Shown piece after piece: positions 27,214 through 35,831 of a stretch of DNA of 64,000 bases. This DNA is from Acidobacteriota bacterium (GTDB taxonomy: Bacteria > Acidobacteriota > Terriglobia > Terriglobales > Acidobacteriaceae). The notes under the pieces were generated by a model. That model saw nothing but the letters and a program-made list of their open reading frames with translations, was not told where the DNA came from and did no database searches. A program made the position numbers and the translations under genes. Location: assembly GCA_021781795.1 (NCBI GenBank), contig JAJXWA010000001.1, positions 1 to 64,000 of the forward strand. Reading direction: 5' to 3'. The first letter of the stretch is position 1. Every line of letters begins with the position of its first letter.

Positions 27214-29412
27214 ATGCGGATACGAAGTCTGGCGCGAATGGCCGCTCTGGCCCTGGGGGTCATTTATGCGCAGGCTGCGCGGGCTCAGGCGGACTTTCCG
27301 TTTCGGAACCCGGCGCTGAGTGATGATCAGCGCATTTCCGATTTGCTCGGCCGGCTTACGTTGCAAGAGAAGATTGACCTCATGTCGGACCACCCCAGCT
27401 TTCCGCGGATGGGGCTGATTTTTTCCGGTCAGGTCGAAGGCCTGCACGGGTTGGCACTTGGCGGCCCTGCAGGTTGGGGTGGTCGCGGACTACTGCCGGT
27501 TCCCACGACGACGTTTCCGCAGGAGAAGGGCCTCGGCGCAACCTGGGACCCAGCATTGCTCCACGAGATTGCCGCTCTCGAAGGCTACGAGGCTCGCTAT
27601 AACTACCAGAATCCGATCATCAATCGCGGTGGCGTGGTGGTGCGCGCGCCCAATGCCGACCTGAGCCGTGATCCGCGCTGGGGACGCACCGAGGAATCCT
27701 ACGGCGAAGACCCCTACCTTGTTGGCACGCTCACAGTGGCCTTCGCGCAGGGCCTTCAGGGACCCGACCCAAAACACTGGCAAGCAGCTTCCCTGATGAA
27801 GCACTTCCTCGCCAACGAGAATGAGGATGGAAGATCGCATTCCTCTTCCAATTTTGACGAGCGTCTCTTTCGCGAATACTATTCCGTTCCATTTCGCATG
27901 GGATTCGAGCAGGGCGGCTCGCGCGCCGTCATGGCGGCCTACAACGCCTGGAACGGCATTCCCATGATGATCAACCCTGTCCTCAAGAACGTGATGATCA
28001 AGGAGTGGGGCAACGACGGCCTCATCTGCACCGACGGGGGCGCACTGGGCCTTCTGATCACCGCGCACAAAAGCTTTCCAAACAAAGAGCAGGGATCGGC
28101 GGCCGCCATCAAGGCTGGCATCAATCACTTCCTCGACACCTACAAGGACGACCTTGGCAAGGCGGTCAAGGATGGGTACGTTACAGAAGCGGATATGGAT
28201 GCTGTCCTGAAGAACCTGCTTCGCGTCTATCTGCGGCTGGGCGAGATGGACCCGGCGGGCGTAGACCCGTATGAGCAGATTGGCCGCAAGAACGATGGAG
28301 AGCCGGCACCATGGGAGCGCACATCGAGTCGCTTACTCGCGCGCAAGGCAACGGATGAGTCCATTGTTCTGCTCAAGAATGACAACCACACGCTCCCGCT
28401 CGACAAGAACCGGCTCAAATCGATTGCGCTCATCGGCCCATGGACCGACCAGGTATTGCTCGACTGGTACAGCGGCACGCCGCCGTACGCTTTAACCGTT
28501 CTCGATGGCCTGCGCGAGGCCGTCGGCACCCATGTACGGATTCTTTCCGCGGATGGCTCGGACCCCGCCGCTGCGGCCGACCTCGCGCGCAAAGCTGACG
28601 TCGCCATCGTGGTTGTTGGCAATCATCCCGAGTGCAACGCCGGCTGGGACAAATGCCCCACGCCTTCGAACGGCAAGGAAGACGTAGACCGCAAGACCAT
28701 CGCGCTCGAACAGGAGTCGCTGGTCAAGCAGGTCTTCGCGGTCAACCCCCGCACCATCGAGGTGCTGCGCTCCAGCTTCCCGTACGCCATTGTCTGGAGC
28801 CAGCAGAACCTGCCCGCGATTGTGCACATGGTTCACAACAGTCAGGAGGAGGGCCACGGTCTCGCCGATGTACTCTTCGGGAACTACTCGCCTGCGGGTC
28901 GCCTGACGCAGACCTGGCCCACGGGCGACGCGCAATTGCTGCCGATCATGGATTACAACCTGCTCGACGGGCGCACCTACATGTACAGCAAAGAGAAGCC
29001 GCTCTATCCCTTCGGATTTGGCCTCAGCTATACGACCTTCACCTATGCAGGGCTGAAGACAAGTGCGACGACCATGCCTGCCGATGGTGAAGTCCATGTC
29101 ACAGTGACGGTCAAGAACACCGGCACGCGTGACAGCGATGAGGTCGTCCAGATGTACGTGCAGCACCTCGGCTCTGCCGTCACCCGGCCGCAGTTAGAGT
29201 TGAAGGGGTTCCGCCGGGTCCACATTGCGGCTGGCGCGGAGCAGAGTGTGACGCTGCCTCTGAGAGCCCGCGACCTGGCCTACTGGGACACGCCGAACCA
29301 TGCGTGGCGCGTCGAAAAGGAAAAGGTGCGCGTGCTGGCCGGTGGCTCCAGCGATGCGCTGCCCGTTCACGCGGACGTTGCCATCTCAAACACCGCAACC
29401 TTTGCACCGTAG
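27214..29412 (+). CDS. Exported GH3 beta-glucosidase/xylosidase
   Basis: A 732-residue glycoside hydrolase family 3 enzyme. A signal peptide (1-25, ending ARAQA) sends it out of the cytoplasm. The N-terminal TIM barrel contains KHFLANENE (about 196) and the nucleophile Asp about 274 in GLICTDGGALG. The alpha/beta sandwich domain follows, and the C-terminal fibronectin-III-like domain (VTVTVKNTGTRDSDEVVQMY) completes the BglX-like architecture. It releases terminal beta-linked sugars from oligosaccharides; glucose versus xylose or arabinose cannot be told apart. ATG 27214 is preferred because GGAGG lies six bases upstream; earlier in-frame ATGs would displace the signal peptide. It may be read with the TonB-like gene 147 bases upstream. 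Confidence 0.94.
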   Translation: MRIRSLARMAALALGVIYAQAARAQADFPFRNPALSDDQRISDLLGRLTLQEKIDLMSDHPSFPRMGLIFSGQVEGLHGLALGGPAGWGGRGLLPVPTTTFPQEKGLGATWDPALLHEIAALEGYEARYNYQNPIINRGGVVVRAPNADLSRDPRWGRTEESYGEDPYLVGTLTVAFAQGLQGPDPKHWQAASLMKHFLANENEDGRSHSSSNFDERLFREYYSVPFRMGFEQGGSRAVMAAYNAWNGIPMMINPVLKNVMIKEWGNDGLICTDGGALGLLITAHKSFPNKEQGSAAAIKAGINHFLDTYKDDLGKAVKDGYVTEADMDAVLKNLLRVYLRLGEMDPAGVDPYEQIGRKNDGEPAPWERTSSRLLARKATDESIVLLKNDNHTLPLDKNRLKSIALIGPWTDQVLLDWYSGTPPYALTVLDGLREAVGTHVRILSADGSDPAAAADLARKADVAIVVVGNHPECNAGWDKCPTPSNGKEDVDRKTIALEQESLVKQVFAVNPRTIEVLRSSFPYAIVWSQQNLPAIVHMVHNSQEEGHGLADVLFGNYSPAGRLTQTWPTGDAQLLPIMDYNLLDGRTYMYSKEKPLYPFGFGLSYTTFTYAGLKTSATTMPADGEVHVTVTVKNTGTRDSDEVVQMYVQHLGSAVTRPQLELKGFRRVHIAAGAEQSVTLPLRARDLAYWDTPNHAWRVEKEKVRVLAGGSSDALPVHADVAISNTATFAP

Positions 29413-29434
29413 AAATGCCTGCCGCGAGGATGCA

Positions 29435-29770
29435 TTAACTCGATGCATCCTCTTCTGCAAGCATTGCGCCCAACCGGTCGAGCCGGCGCTCCCAGAGCGT
29501 CCGATGCGTGCGAATCCACCGATCAAGAGCGTCAAAGCCCGTCGGTTCGATTCTGCAGGTGCGCACGCGGCCTGTCTTCTCCGTGCGCACCAGCGCACAG
29601 CTCTCCAGTATCTGAAGATGTTGGGCGACGGCGGTCAGCGTGATCCCCAGAGGCTCTGCGAGGGTGGAGACGGACATGGGGCCCTCGCAGAGCCGGTCAA
29701 GAATTGCGCGCCGTGTGGTGTCGCCCAGCGCGTGAAACAGGCGGTCGATGTCCACTGTATCTGCCTGCAT
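29435..29770 (-). CDS. ArsR-family transcriptional regulator
   Basis: A 111-residue winged-helix repressor. It opens with the typical FHALGDTTRRAILDRL helix, followed by the recognition helix region TLTAVAQHLQILE and the wing VRTEKTGRVRTCRIEP. No metal-binding cysteine pair (the CxC of ArsR/SmtB sensors) is present, so it belongs to the metal-independent members usually paired with AHSA1/SRPBCC proteins. It starts ten bases after the SRPBCC gene, so the two form an operon. A palindrome-rich promoter in front of the operon suggests self-control. Confidence 0.93.
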   Translation of the reverse strand: MQADTVDIDRLFHALGDTTRRAILDRLCEGPMSVSTLAEPLGITLTAVAQHLQILESCALVRTEKTGRVRTCRIEPTGFDALDRWIRTHRTLWERRLDRLGAMLAEEDASS

Positions 29771-29780
29771 GGAGCGCCCC

Positions 29781-30251
29781 CTACTGTGCCATGTAGTCCT
29801 TCAGGCGATCGAAGAGGGAACGCCAGCCGGCTTCTAGCATCTGCGCTCCGCCCGGCCACTCGATGAAGGTTCCCTGATGCGTGAACGAAAGAGCTGTGCC
29901 CGTCCCCGCAGCTTCCAACTCGATCGTTGCCACCATCGCCAAAATGGTTTTGCCATTCAGCGACATCGTTGATGTCCACACGATGCGGCTCTCCGGCGTA
30001 ATGTCGTGAAAGGTGCTTTCATTGGCGATCTCAGAACCCGCAATCGGGTGACCTGGTTTGAAGCGGTAGCGAAAGCGCTCGCTGCCGCCCACGCCGAACT
30101 CCATCTCAAATTCCTGAATCTCATGGTCGCCCTCGGCGTACCAGCGGCGCTTCCGCTCGGGCTGGGCAAAGGCTGCAAAGACCCTTTCCGGCGGTTGGGG
30201 ATAGCTGCGCTCGAGAACGAATGTGCTGTGAACAACTTCCTTGTCTTCCAT
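29781..30251 (-). CDS. SRPBCC/AHSA1-family protein
   Basis: A 156-residue single-domain START-like protein (RSYPQPPERVFAAFAQPE at the N-terminus, GWRSLFDRLKDYMAQ at the C-terminus) with the hydrophobic ligand cavity fold of the Aha1-C-like/AHSA1 group. Members bind small hydrophobic ligands; the biochemical role is unknown. The start ATG 30251 has GGGAGG a few bases upstream; nearly 100 upstream in-frame codons are not part of it. It is the first gene of a two-gene operon with the ArsR regulator, a very common pairing in soil bacteria. Confidence 0.9.
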   Translation of the reverse strand: MEDKEVVHSTFVLERSYPQPPERVFAAFAQPERKRRWYAEGDHEIQEFEMEFGVGGSERFRYRFKPGHPIAGSEIANESTFHDITPESRIVWTSTMSLNGKTILAMVATIELEAAGTGTALSFTHQGTFIEWPGGAQMLEAGWRSLFDRLKDYMAQ

Positions 30252-30296
30252 AGTTTCCTCCCTTGTAGAATCGCCAAAAAGTGAAGTGACGAATTC

Positions 30297-30335
30297 AGTA
30301 TTTAGCAGCACTGGAAAATAGTCAAGTAAATACTT
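30297..30335 (-). promoter_or_regulatory. Promoter and operator of the SRPBCC-arsR operon
   Basis: On the minus strand, TTGACT (30320-30325), a 17-base spacer and AATACT (30297-30302). Overlapping both boxes is an inverted repeat AGTATTTA (30297-30304) and TAAATACT (30327-30334). The distal arm is part of a 12-bp palindrome AAGTA-AA-TACTT (30324-30335). The placement suggests repression by the operon's own ArsR protein. Confidence 0.65.
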
Positions 30336-30529
30336 CAGTAATTCTTGAAGAAAGTTCAAGGGGACCCGACAGAGAATGCAGTGCAGTCTTGATCGACATC
30401 TCAAAGTGCCCCTCCAATACGCCGTTCTGGTGTGATGGCGCGCACTGATCCTTCTCCGGAACAGGCCGTCCAACCAAATGGTGGGTGGGGAGCAATCCGA
30501 AGCCCGGTTCTCCCCGGAAAGGAAGCGCC

Positions 30530-31171
30530 ATGAAACAAAATCTAGCGGCATTCTTAGCCATTGCCCTTGCGCTCTCTCCAGCGCTCATAGGGGCACAGCG
30601 TGGTGGCGGTGGCGGCGGTCAAGGACAGCGCCAGGCGCAGGGAAGCGGCGGACAGCAGAGAGGCCAGGGAGGGGCGAGCCAGACTCACAGTCAAGCGCGG
30701 AGCCAGGCGCAGAACCAGGCACAGACCAGGCAGCGTGAGCAGCTCCGCAATCAGGCCACAACGCAGCAACGAGACCAATACCGGACCTGCAATCAGGCCA
30801 TGCAGCAGACCCGCACGGCTGCCCGTGACATGACGCGGAACGCCGAGGGGCAGGGTTTCAATGCAGATCAGGCCCGTCAGCAGCAGCAGAGGCTCCAGGA
30901 GCACCTCCGCACCATGCAGCAGAATCGCGAGCAGTTGATGCAGGGGCTGAACCAACAGCAAAGGGACGCTGTCCAGGAGCGGACCCGCACGCTTGAGCAG
31001 ACCCATGAGCGCATTCAGAATCGACTCAAGAATATGGAGCGGGAACTTGCCGGAAGCACGCCGAATCAGAAGCGAGTAGCTGAGGAGGCGCGACTGACCG
31101 AGCGCGAGATGAGGTCGTATCAGAATGAGCTCAGGCGTGTAGGCGACGACCTTGGTCTGAAGACGGACTGA
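30530..31171 (+). CDS. Exported Gln/Arg-rich coiled-coil protein
   Basis: A 213-residue protein with a Sec signal peptide (1-22, ALSPALIGAQ). A Gly-rich start (RGGGGGGQGQ) and a long Gln/Arg/Thr-rich stretch are followed by heptad-like helices (about 100-200) predicted to form a coiled coil. It has one cysteine (RTCNQAM). The AAGGAA upstream of ATG 30530 sets the start; a frame 15 codons longer lacks a signal. No known domain was recognised. It is probably periplasmic or surface-associated. It stands alone between divergent and convergent neighbours. Low complexity makes homology judgement unreliable. Confidence 0.75.
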   Translation: MKQNLAAFLAIALALSPALIGAQRGGGGGGQGQRQAQGSGGQQRGQGGASQTHSQARSQAQNQAQTRQREQLRNQATTQQRDQYRTCNQAMQQTRTAARDMTRNAEGQGFNADQARQQQQRLQEHLRTMQQNREQLMQGLNQQQRDAVQERTRTLEQTHERIQNRLKNMERELAGSTPNQKRVAEEARLTEREMRSYQNELRRVGDDLGLKTD

Positions 31172-31201
31172 GGACGCATAACACGCCAAACTGTCTTGCG
31201 G

Positions 31202-32416
31202 TCATCGGGACGGAGGCGATGCCGGGCCTGCGCCTCCCACGCGATAGTTGCGCGGCACGCGATCCACAGGCTCCGGCAGAGCAGGAAAGGCAGCATGCGG
31301 CTCCGCCTGATACCAGTACGCCGTGGTGTAAAAGTTGTCGGACCGATGATTCGCGTGGCCATGCTCCATCGTCACGCGAATCGACTTCTCAAACGCAAGC
31401 GGGCTTTCCGTATGCCAGCGGTAGAGGCAATAGCGCCCACCGATGCGGCTCGGATTTGCAATGAACGGAACTCCATTGTGCTGGTACGCAAACGGCTGAT
31501 CGCCAAAGCTCCATGCGCCGTTGTAATAGTCTTCGGTCCCGGTGCCATTGATGGTCGGAGCAGCGTCGCCATCGATGAAGATCATGTCGTCGCCCTCGCC
31601 GAACCATCCATCTTGGTTCTGAAGCACGGAGTGTGTCACGCCCAGAAAATGGCCTCTGCCCGTCGCCTCAAGAAACACGTAATTGCCTTCGCCGCTCAAG
31701 TTCTTTCGATCATTGACGGCAGGGGTATATTCATTCGTCCAGTCGTTGATCTCCCCCTTGCACGGCGCCGCCTGGCGATATTGGGCGTGGAAGCGGCCCA
31801 GGCCTTCGGGCAGTTGGGGCAGCGTCACGTAATCCACCGCAAAGTAGAGACTGTCCGTACGAATCCTCCCCTCATTCGTCACCGTCATGCGTGCTGAGGT
31901 CGCGAAGGGCATCTTGAAGTACGCGTTGAGCGCCTTGATCGAGGCTACCGCCAGCAGCTCCGACTGATAGACGAAGTATTCGCCCAGTCCCAGCCCAAAG
32001 AAGTCCCCTATGGGCGCCTCTACGGAAGGGGTTGCCTCTCCATCCCACCAGGCCCGCAGGACGAGATTCTTCAGGTGCATGGGGTCGGACGAGTTGATCG
32101 TGAACCAGAGATGCGTCACCACGCCCGAGCCGCTTGCCTCAAGCACAACCGCCGACTTGCCCGGTTCCACTGGAACCGCGTCATTGTTGCCGCCGCTCCT
32201 GTCCCAACTCGACGACCGGCGCGCCTTACAGTCGCGCAGCCGCGCCGACGCAAAGAGTTGCTCGGGGGCTGGTACGGTGGGCAATCCCGGTGGCTCAGCG
32301 GCGACCAGCGGAGTCTCCGCGTTCAAATATGCAGCGGAGGCCCCCGCAATCGAAGCCATCGCGCCCAGCAGCCGGCGCCGGGTTGGTAAACTTCCACCTG
32401 TCTCGTCAGAACGCAT
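31202..32416 (-). CDS. GH172-family (DUF2961) glycoside hydrolase, Tat-exported
   Basis: A 404-residue DUF2961 protein, the family now named GH172, which includes difructose-dianhydride I synthase/hydrolase and D-arabinan-degrading alpha-arabinofuranosidases. Acidic motifs typical of the family are visible: GEGDDMIF (about 273-280) and GTGTEDYYNGAW (about 291-302), plus SSSWDRSGGNND near 68-79. The N-terminus carries a twin-arginine signal (PTRRRLLGAMA). A GGAGGG lies shortly before the ATG. It is divergent from the Nramp-like gene. Together with the exported GH3 and GH2 in this window it points to use of furanose- or galactose-containing polysaccharides, but the substrate is not determined. 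Confidence 0.9.
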   Translation of the reverse strand: MRSDETGGSLPTRRRLLGAMASIAGASAAYLNAETPLVAAEPPGLPTVPAPEQLFASARLRDCKARRSSSWDRSGGNNDAVPVEPGKSAVVLEASGSGVVTHLWFTINSSDPMHLKNLVLRAWWDGEATPSVEAPIGDFFGLGLGEYFVYQSELLAVASIKALNAYFKMPFATSARMTVTNEGRIRTDSLYFAVDYVTLPQLPEGLGRFHAQYRQAAPCKGEINDWTNEYTPAVNDRKNLSGEGNYVFLEATGRGHFLGVTHSVLQNQDGWFGEGDDMIFIDGDAAPTINGTGTEDYYNGAWSFGDQPFAYQHNGVPFIANPSRIGGRYCLYRWHTESPLAFEKSIRVTMEHGHANHRSDNFYTTAYWYQAEPHAAFPALPEPVDRVPRNYRVGGAGPASPPSR

Positions 32417-32587
32417 TGCGCACTCCCTCCTGTCTGTCTCAATCCAAATCAGCTTTGTAGTTGCGTCCCGTGGTACCTGTCAATTGCCTTTCAGCGACCA
32501 AAATACGACACAGTTGCGCGCCGGGGTGTCTGGCCTGTTATGGTCAGGGAGGCAATCAAGATGAATCCCCCTTAGGAACCCGCGGGC

Positions 32588-33838
32588 ATGTGGAAGCGTT
32601 GGCGAATCCGGATATTGCTGTTTTTGGCCGTCCTCGGCCCCGGATTCATTACAGCCAATGTCGACAACGATTCCGGCGGCATCCTCACCTACTCGCAGGC
32701 GGGCGCGCAGTACGGCTACACCCTCCTGTGGACCATGCTTCCCATCACCATCGCCCTGATCGTCGTGCAGGAGATGTGTGCGCGCATGGGTGTGGTCACG
32801 GGCAAGGGCCTGAGCGACCTCATCCGCGAAGAATTTGGTCTCAGGATCACGTTTATCCTGATGGTCTTGCTTGTCGTGGTGAACTACACCAATGTCGTGA
32901 CCGAGTTCATCGGCATAGCCGGCTCGATGCATCTGTTTCACGTCACCAAGTTCATCTCCGTGCCGTTGTGTGCCGCGCTGGTGTGGTTCATGGTGGTGAA
33001 GGGCAGTTACAAGAGCACCGAGAAGATCTTTCTGGTCGCGTCCCTTGTCTACATTGCCTATATCTTTGCTGGAGTGCTTTCACAGCCGAGCTGGCACGAC
33101 GCGCTGCTTGCTACCGTGCGGCTACCTCAACGCACTGTCTGGCGCGACAAAATGTACATCTACACGGCCATCGGCGTCGTAGGCACCACGATTGCACCTT
33201 GGATGCAGTTCTATCTTCAGTCTTCCATTGTGGAAAAGGGGATTCGCGTCAAGGACTACGCGGCTTCTCGGCTCGATGTGATTGTAGGCAGCTTTTTCAC
33301 CGACCTCGTTGCCTGGTTTATCGTGGTTGCCTGCGCCGCAACTCTTTTCGTGCATGGGATGGGAGCGATTCAGTTTGCCTCCGATGCGGCAGAAGCGATG
33401 CGCCCGCTCGCCGGCGATTATGCTTTCGTCCTGTTCGCATTCGGGCTGTTCAATGCCTCGGTTTTCGCTGCGTCCATTCTTCCCATCTCCACCGCATACA
33501 CGGTCTGCGAAGGCATGGGCTTCGAGTCAGGCGTGGACAAGAGTTTCCATGAGGCGCCGTTCTTCTACTGGCTCTACACATTGCTCATCGTCGGCGGTGC
33601 CGCCACTGTACTGGTTCTCCCCGACGCGCAACTGATCAACTTCGCGATTCTGTCGCAGGTGCTCAACGGCGTTCTGCTGCCGGTGGTGATCATACTCATG
33701 CTGTTGCTCATTAACCGCAAGGACCTGATGGGCGAGCATAAGAACTCGCGCCTGTGGAACCTGATTGCGTGGGGAACCAGTATCATCGTGATCGGTATGA
33801 CCATGGTGATGCTCTGGGGAATGCTGCCCGGTCACTAA
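32588..33838 (+). CDS. Nramp-related divalent cation transporter
   Basis: A 416-residue membrane protein with about 11 hydrophobic helices and the LeuT-type Nramp layout (GPGFITANVDNDSGGI in helix 1, 17-32). The canonical DPGN of helix 1 is altered around ANVDNDSGG, and the helix 6 metal motif MPH is replaced by GTTIAPWMQF (about 199-208). This resembles Nramp-related transporters not limited to Mn/Fe, such as the magnesium-transporting NRMT group, so Mn2+ should not be assumed. No MntR-type site or regulator is near. It ends overlapping the convergent Nudix gene by four bases. The start ATG has only weak ribosome-site support (GAACC/CGGGC). Confidence 0.87.
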   Translation: MWKRWRIRILLFLAVLGPGFITANVDNDSGGILTYSQAGAQYGYTLLWTMLPITIALIVVQEMCARMGVVTGKGLSDLIREEFGLRITFILMVLLVVVNYTNVVTEFIGIAGSMHLFHVTKFISVPLCAALVWFMVVKGSYKSTEKIFLVASLVYIAYIFAGVLSQPSWHDALLATVRLPQRTVWRDKMYIYTAIGVVGTTIAPWMQFYLQSSIVEKGIRVKDYAASRLDVIVGSFFTDLVAWFIVVACAATLFVHGMGAIQFASDAAEAMRPLAGDYAFVLFAFGLFNASVFAASILPISTAYTVCEGMGFESGVDKSFHEAPFFYWLYTLLIVGGAATVLVLPDAQLINFAILSQVLNGVLLPVVIILMLLLINRKDLMGEHKNSRLWNLIAWGTSIIVIGMTMVMLWGMLPGH

Positions 33839-34344
33839 AGCAGCTTGCCGGCGGCCAGGTCCTTAATCAGTCCTCGATCGGCAGCCAGAAACTCGTAGTT
33901 GGGCAACTCTTCCAGTCGCACCCACTTCACATCGTGGAAGATATGATTCTCAATCTCGCCTGTGTAGGACTGAACCACGAAGAACTGCAGATCCACCGCA
34001 CCGCCGTGGCGATAGTTATGGCGAATATGGGCAATGCGGTTCCCAATTGCGGCGTGGATTCCTAGTTCCTCCTGCAGCTCACGGACCAGTGCCTGCTCGG
34101 CGCTCTCGCCGGATTCGATCTTGCCGCCAGGGAACTCCCATTGCAATGCCATCGGCTGATCTGGCCGAAGTTGGCAGATGAGTATTTCTTCGCCGCGCAA
34201 GATCAGCGCCGCGACTACAAAGCGCAGTGCAGGTCCAGCGGGGCGGGCTGGAAGGCTGGAGTCGTTGGAGTCCACACTGTCAGTGTAAACGTCATCCAAG
34301 GGGTGAGCAGGATGTTCGTTGTGGAGAGGATTCAACGGAGTCAA
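33835..34344 (-). CDS. Nudix hydrolase, MutT-like
   Basis: A protein of up to 169 residues with a complete Nudix box at about 73-96 (GGKIESGESAEQALVREL then QEELGI), so the metal-binding glutamates are all present. FPGGK and the following ELQEELGIHAAIG match MutT-type (8-oxo-dGTP or nucleotide) hydrolases; the substrate is not certain. The start is doubtful: the frame opens at TTG 34344 without a ribosome site and the first 38 residues are unlike the family, so a GTG near 34275 is possible. It lies 37 bases after the SerB-like gene on the same strand and overlaps the stop of the Nramp-like gene. Confidence 0.9.
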   Translation of the reverse strand: MTPLNPLHNEHPAHPLDDVYTDSVDSNDSSLPARPAGPALRFVVAALILRGEEILICQLRPDQPMALQWEFPGGKIESGESAEQALVRELQEELGIHAAIGNRIAHIRHNYRHGGAVDLQFFVVQSYTGEIENHIFHDVKWVRLEELPNYEFLAADRGLIKDLAAGKLL

Positions 34345-34381
34345 CCACTTAGCGGATCATCCCTACCCCTTACTTTCGGCG

Positions 34382-35119
34382 CTATTCGCCGCTGGCCGTT
34401 GCATCGGTCACTTCTGCAGCCGCCGGTACGAAGTAGCCCCAGCTGCGTTGCATGGCAGCCTCGAGAAGCGCAGGCGAGGGGTTAATCGGGTACGCATGCG
34501 CTGCGATTTCGAGCATGGCGAGGTCGTGGATTGAGTTGCCGAAGACAGCATCGGGACGAGAAATACCCACGCGCCGTAGTGCTGCTGCTTTTCCCTCATC
34601 CGTGGGGACATCGACTAGCTTGCTGGTAATCACGCTCTGTTCAATCACAACCTCAGCGGCCAGCACGCGTGACCCTGGGATTCCCAATTCGCGCACTCCT
34701 TCGGTGACGACCCACTTGTTCGTTGAGCTGACCGCCCAGAGTTCCACGCCCTGTGCGTGCAATGCCGCGACGAGGCTTTCCATCTCTGGAAAGATTCGGT
34801 CCCGCACAAACCGACTTACATAGCGGGCAGCTGCAATTTGCAGCTCTTCCTCCCGCAGACCGGCGTAAATCTGCACCATTTCGCCGCAGATTTGAGCTTC
34901 GCTTACACTGCCCCCGAGGTAGCCCCTGTAGCGCGTGTCGATCCAGTCCGACGTAGATCGCGATACGAGGCCTTGCTCCAGAGACCACATCATGAAGCCA
35001 TAGCCGGAATCGCCCCCCCACAGCGTTCCGTCGCAATCAAACACGGCAACAAGAGGAGCGCTTCCGAGCACCAGCTTTTCGAATTCGCCTAGGGTCCAGC
35101 GAGGCACATCAGTCTGCAT
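34382..35119 (-). CDS. HAD-IB phosphatase, SerB-like
   Basis: A 245-residue cytosolic phosphatase. Motif I is AVFDCDGTLWGGD (D28/D30), motif II Ser in AVSSTNKW, motif IV VFGNSIHDLAML with the paired Asp. The cap insertion between motifs I and II is mostly helical. This is the subfamily of phosphoserine phosphatase and CicA-like enzymes; a tryptophan beside motif I and overall divergence make true SerB activity uncertain. ATG 35119 is used rather than a TTG two codons upstream; no strong ribosome site is seen. It is probably co-transcribed with the Nudix gene and divergent from the rhodanese gene. Confidence 0.83.
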   Translation of the reverse strand: MQTDVPRWTLGEFEKLVLGSAPLVAVFDCDGTLWGGDSGYGFMMWSLEQGLVSRSTSDWIDTRYRGYLGGSVSEAQICGEMVQIYAGLREEELQIAAARYVSRFVRDRIFPEMESLVAALHAQGVELWAVSSTNKWVVTEGVRELGIPGSRVLAAEVVIEQSVITSKLVDVPTDEGKAAALRRVGISRPDAVFGNSIHDLAMLEIAAHAYPINPSPALLEAAMQRSWGYFVPAAAEVTDATASGE

Positions 35120-35143
35120 CCACAACCATTCGTATCAGCAAAT

Positions 35144-35171
35144 TTGAATCCATGTTCACATGGTCTATTCT
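35144..35171 (+). promoter_or_regulatory. Possible promoter of the rhodanese-tlpA pair
   Basis: TTGAAT, a 16-base spacer and TATTCT, in the divergent gap upstream of the rhodanese gene. The spacer contains CCATG...CATGG, a small palindrome. Consensus match only. Confidence 0.4.
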
Positions 35172-35327
35172 CTCCGATGAGACCCACTGATTGCACCCTC
35201 ATCACGCTCTGGGTTGTGTTACCGTCAATCCGGGTGGAGTCTAACGATGGCAGTTAAGTCGTTTGCCTCAGACCTGCTGTGCCTGCTATATGTGCAGTGG
35301 AAGATAGGAGATTCCCGGGGGGGGCGC

Positions 35328-35831
35328 ATGTTGGAAGGGATGTATCGTCGTGTCGCATACGGGCTTTTGGTTGTGCTGATGTTGACTTTCGGCGGGACTT
35401 CTACCGCACGGGCTCAGCTTTCGGCGGATGGGACCGGCCAGAGTGCATTCTCGATTCCACAAAGCCAACTGATTCAGACCGATATTCTCGATAGTATGCT
35501 GCAGAAGCAGCCGAAGGCGCGTCCGGTTATTTTTCAGGTGGGTTCCCATCTGATGTATAGTCAGGCACATATCCCAGGCTCGATCTACGCAGGGCCGGGA
35601 TCGCAAGCGAGCGGTTTGACGTTGCTAGCAAGTAAAGTCAAGACGTTGCAGAAAAGCCAGTTGATTATTCTCTATTGCGGCTGCTGCCCATGGAGTCACT
35701 GCCCGAATATCGGCCCCGCATTCAAGAGGCTGCACGATCTCGGCTTCACGAATGTGAAGGCTCTCTACCTGGCGAACAATTTCGGAGATGACTGGGTCGG
35801 CAAAGGGTACCGCGTTGAGCAAGGCAACTAG
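35328..35831 (+). CDS. Exported rhodanese-like protein with CGCCPWSHC motif
   Basis: A 167-residue single rhodanese domain behind a signal peptide (1-30, ending STARAQ). The active-site loop LYCGCCPWSHCPN (cysteines at about 117, 119, 120 and 125) has four cysteines instead of the single one of classical rhodaneses, a variant I know from exported bacterial rhodanese-like proteins. It suggests thiol or persulfide exchange in the periplasm. A Cys-Pro-rich loop beside a thioredoxin-fold neighbour supports a redox role. The frame is open further upstream (from 35214); ATG 35328 sits behind a G-rich stretch and ATG 35340 is also possible. Its end overlaps the tlpA-like gene. Confidence 0.82.
   Translation: MLEGMYRRVAYGLLVVLMLTFGGTSTARAQLSADGTGQSAFSIPQSQLIQTDILDSMLQKQPKARPVIFQVGSHLMYSQAHIPGSIYAGPGSQASGLTLLASKVKTLQKSQLIILYCGCCPWSHCPNIGPAFKRLHDLGFTNVKALYLANNFGDDWVGKGYRVEQGN

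Noticed and set aside
29435-29770. ArsR gene as regulator of the ArsB-like permease at 48 kb
   Set aside because: It lacks a metal-binding cysteine pair, lies 19 kb away, and is in an operon with an SRPBCC gene.
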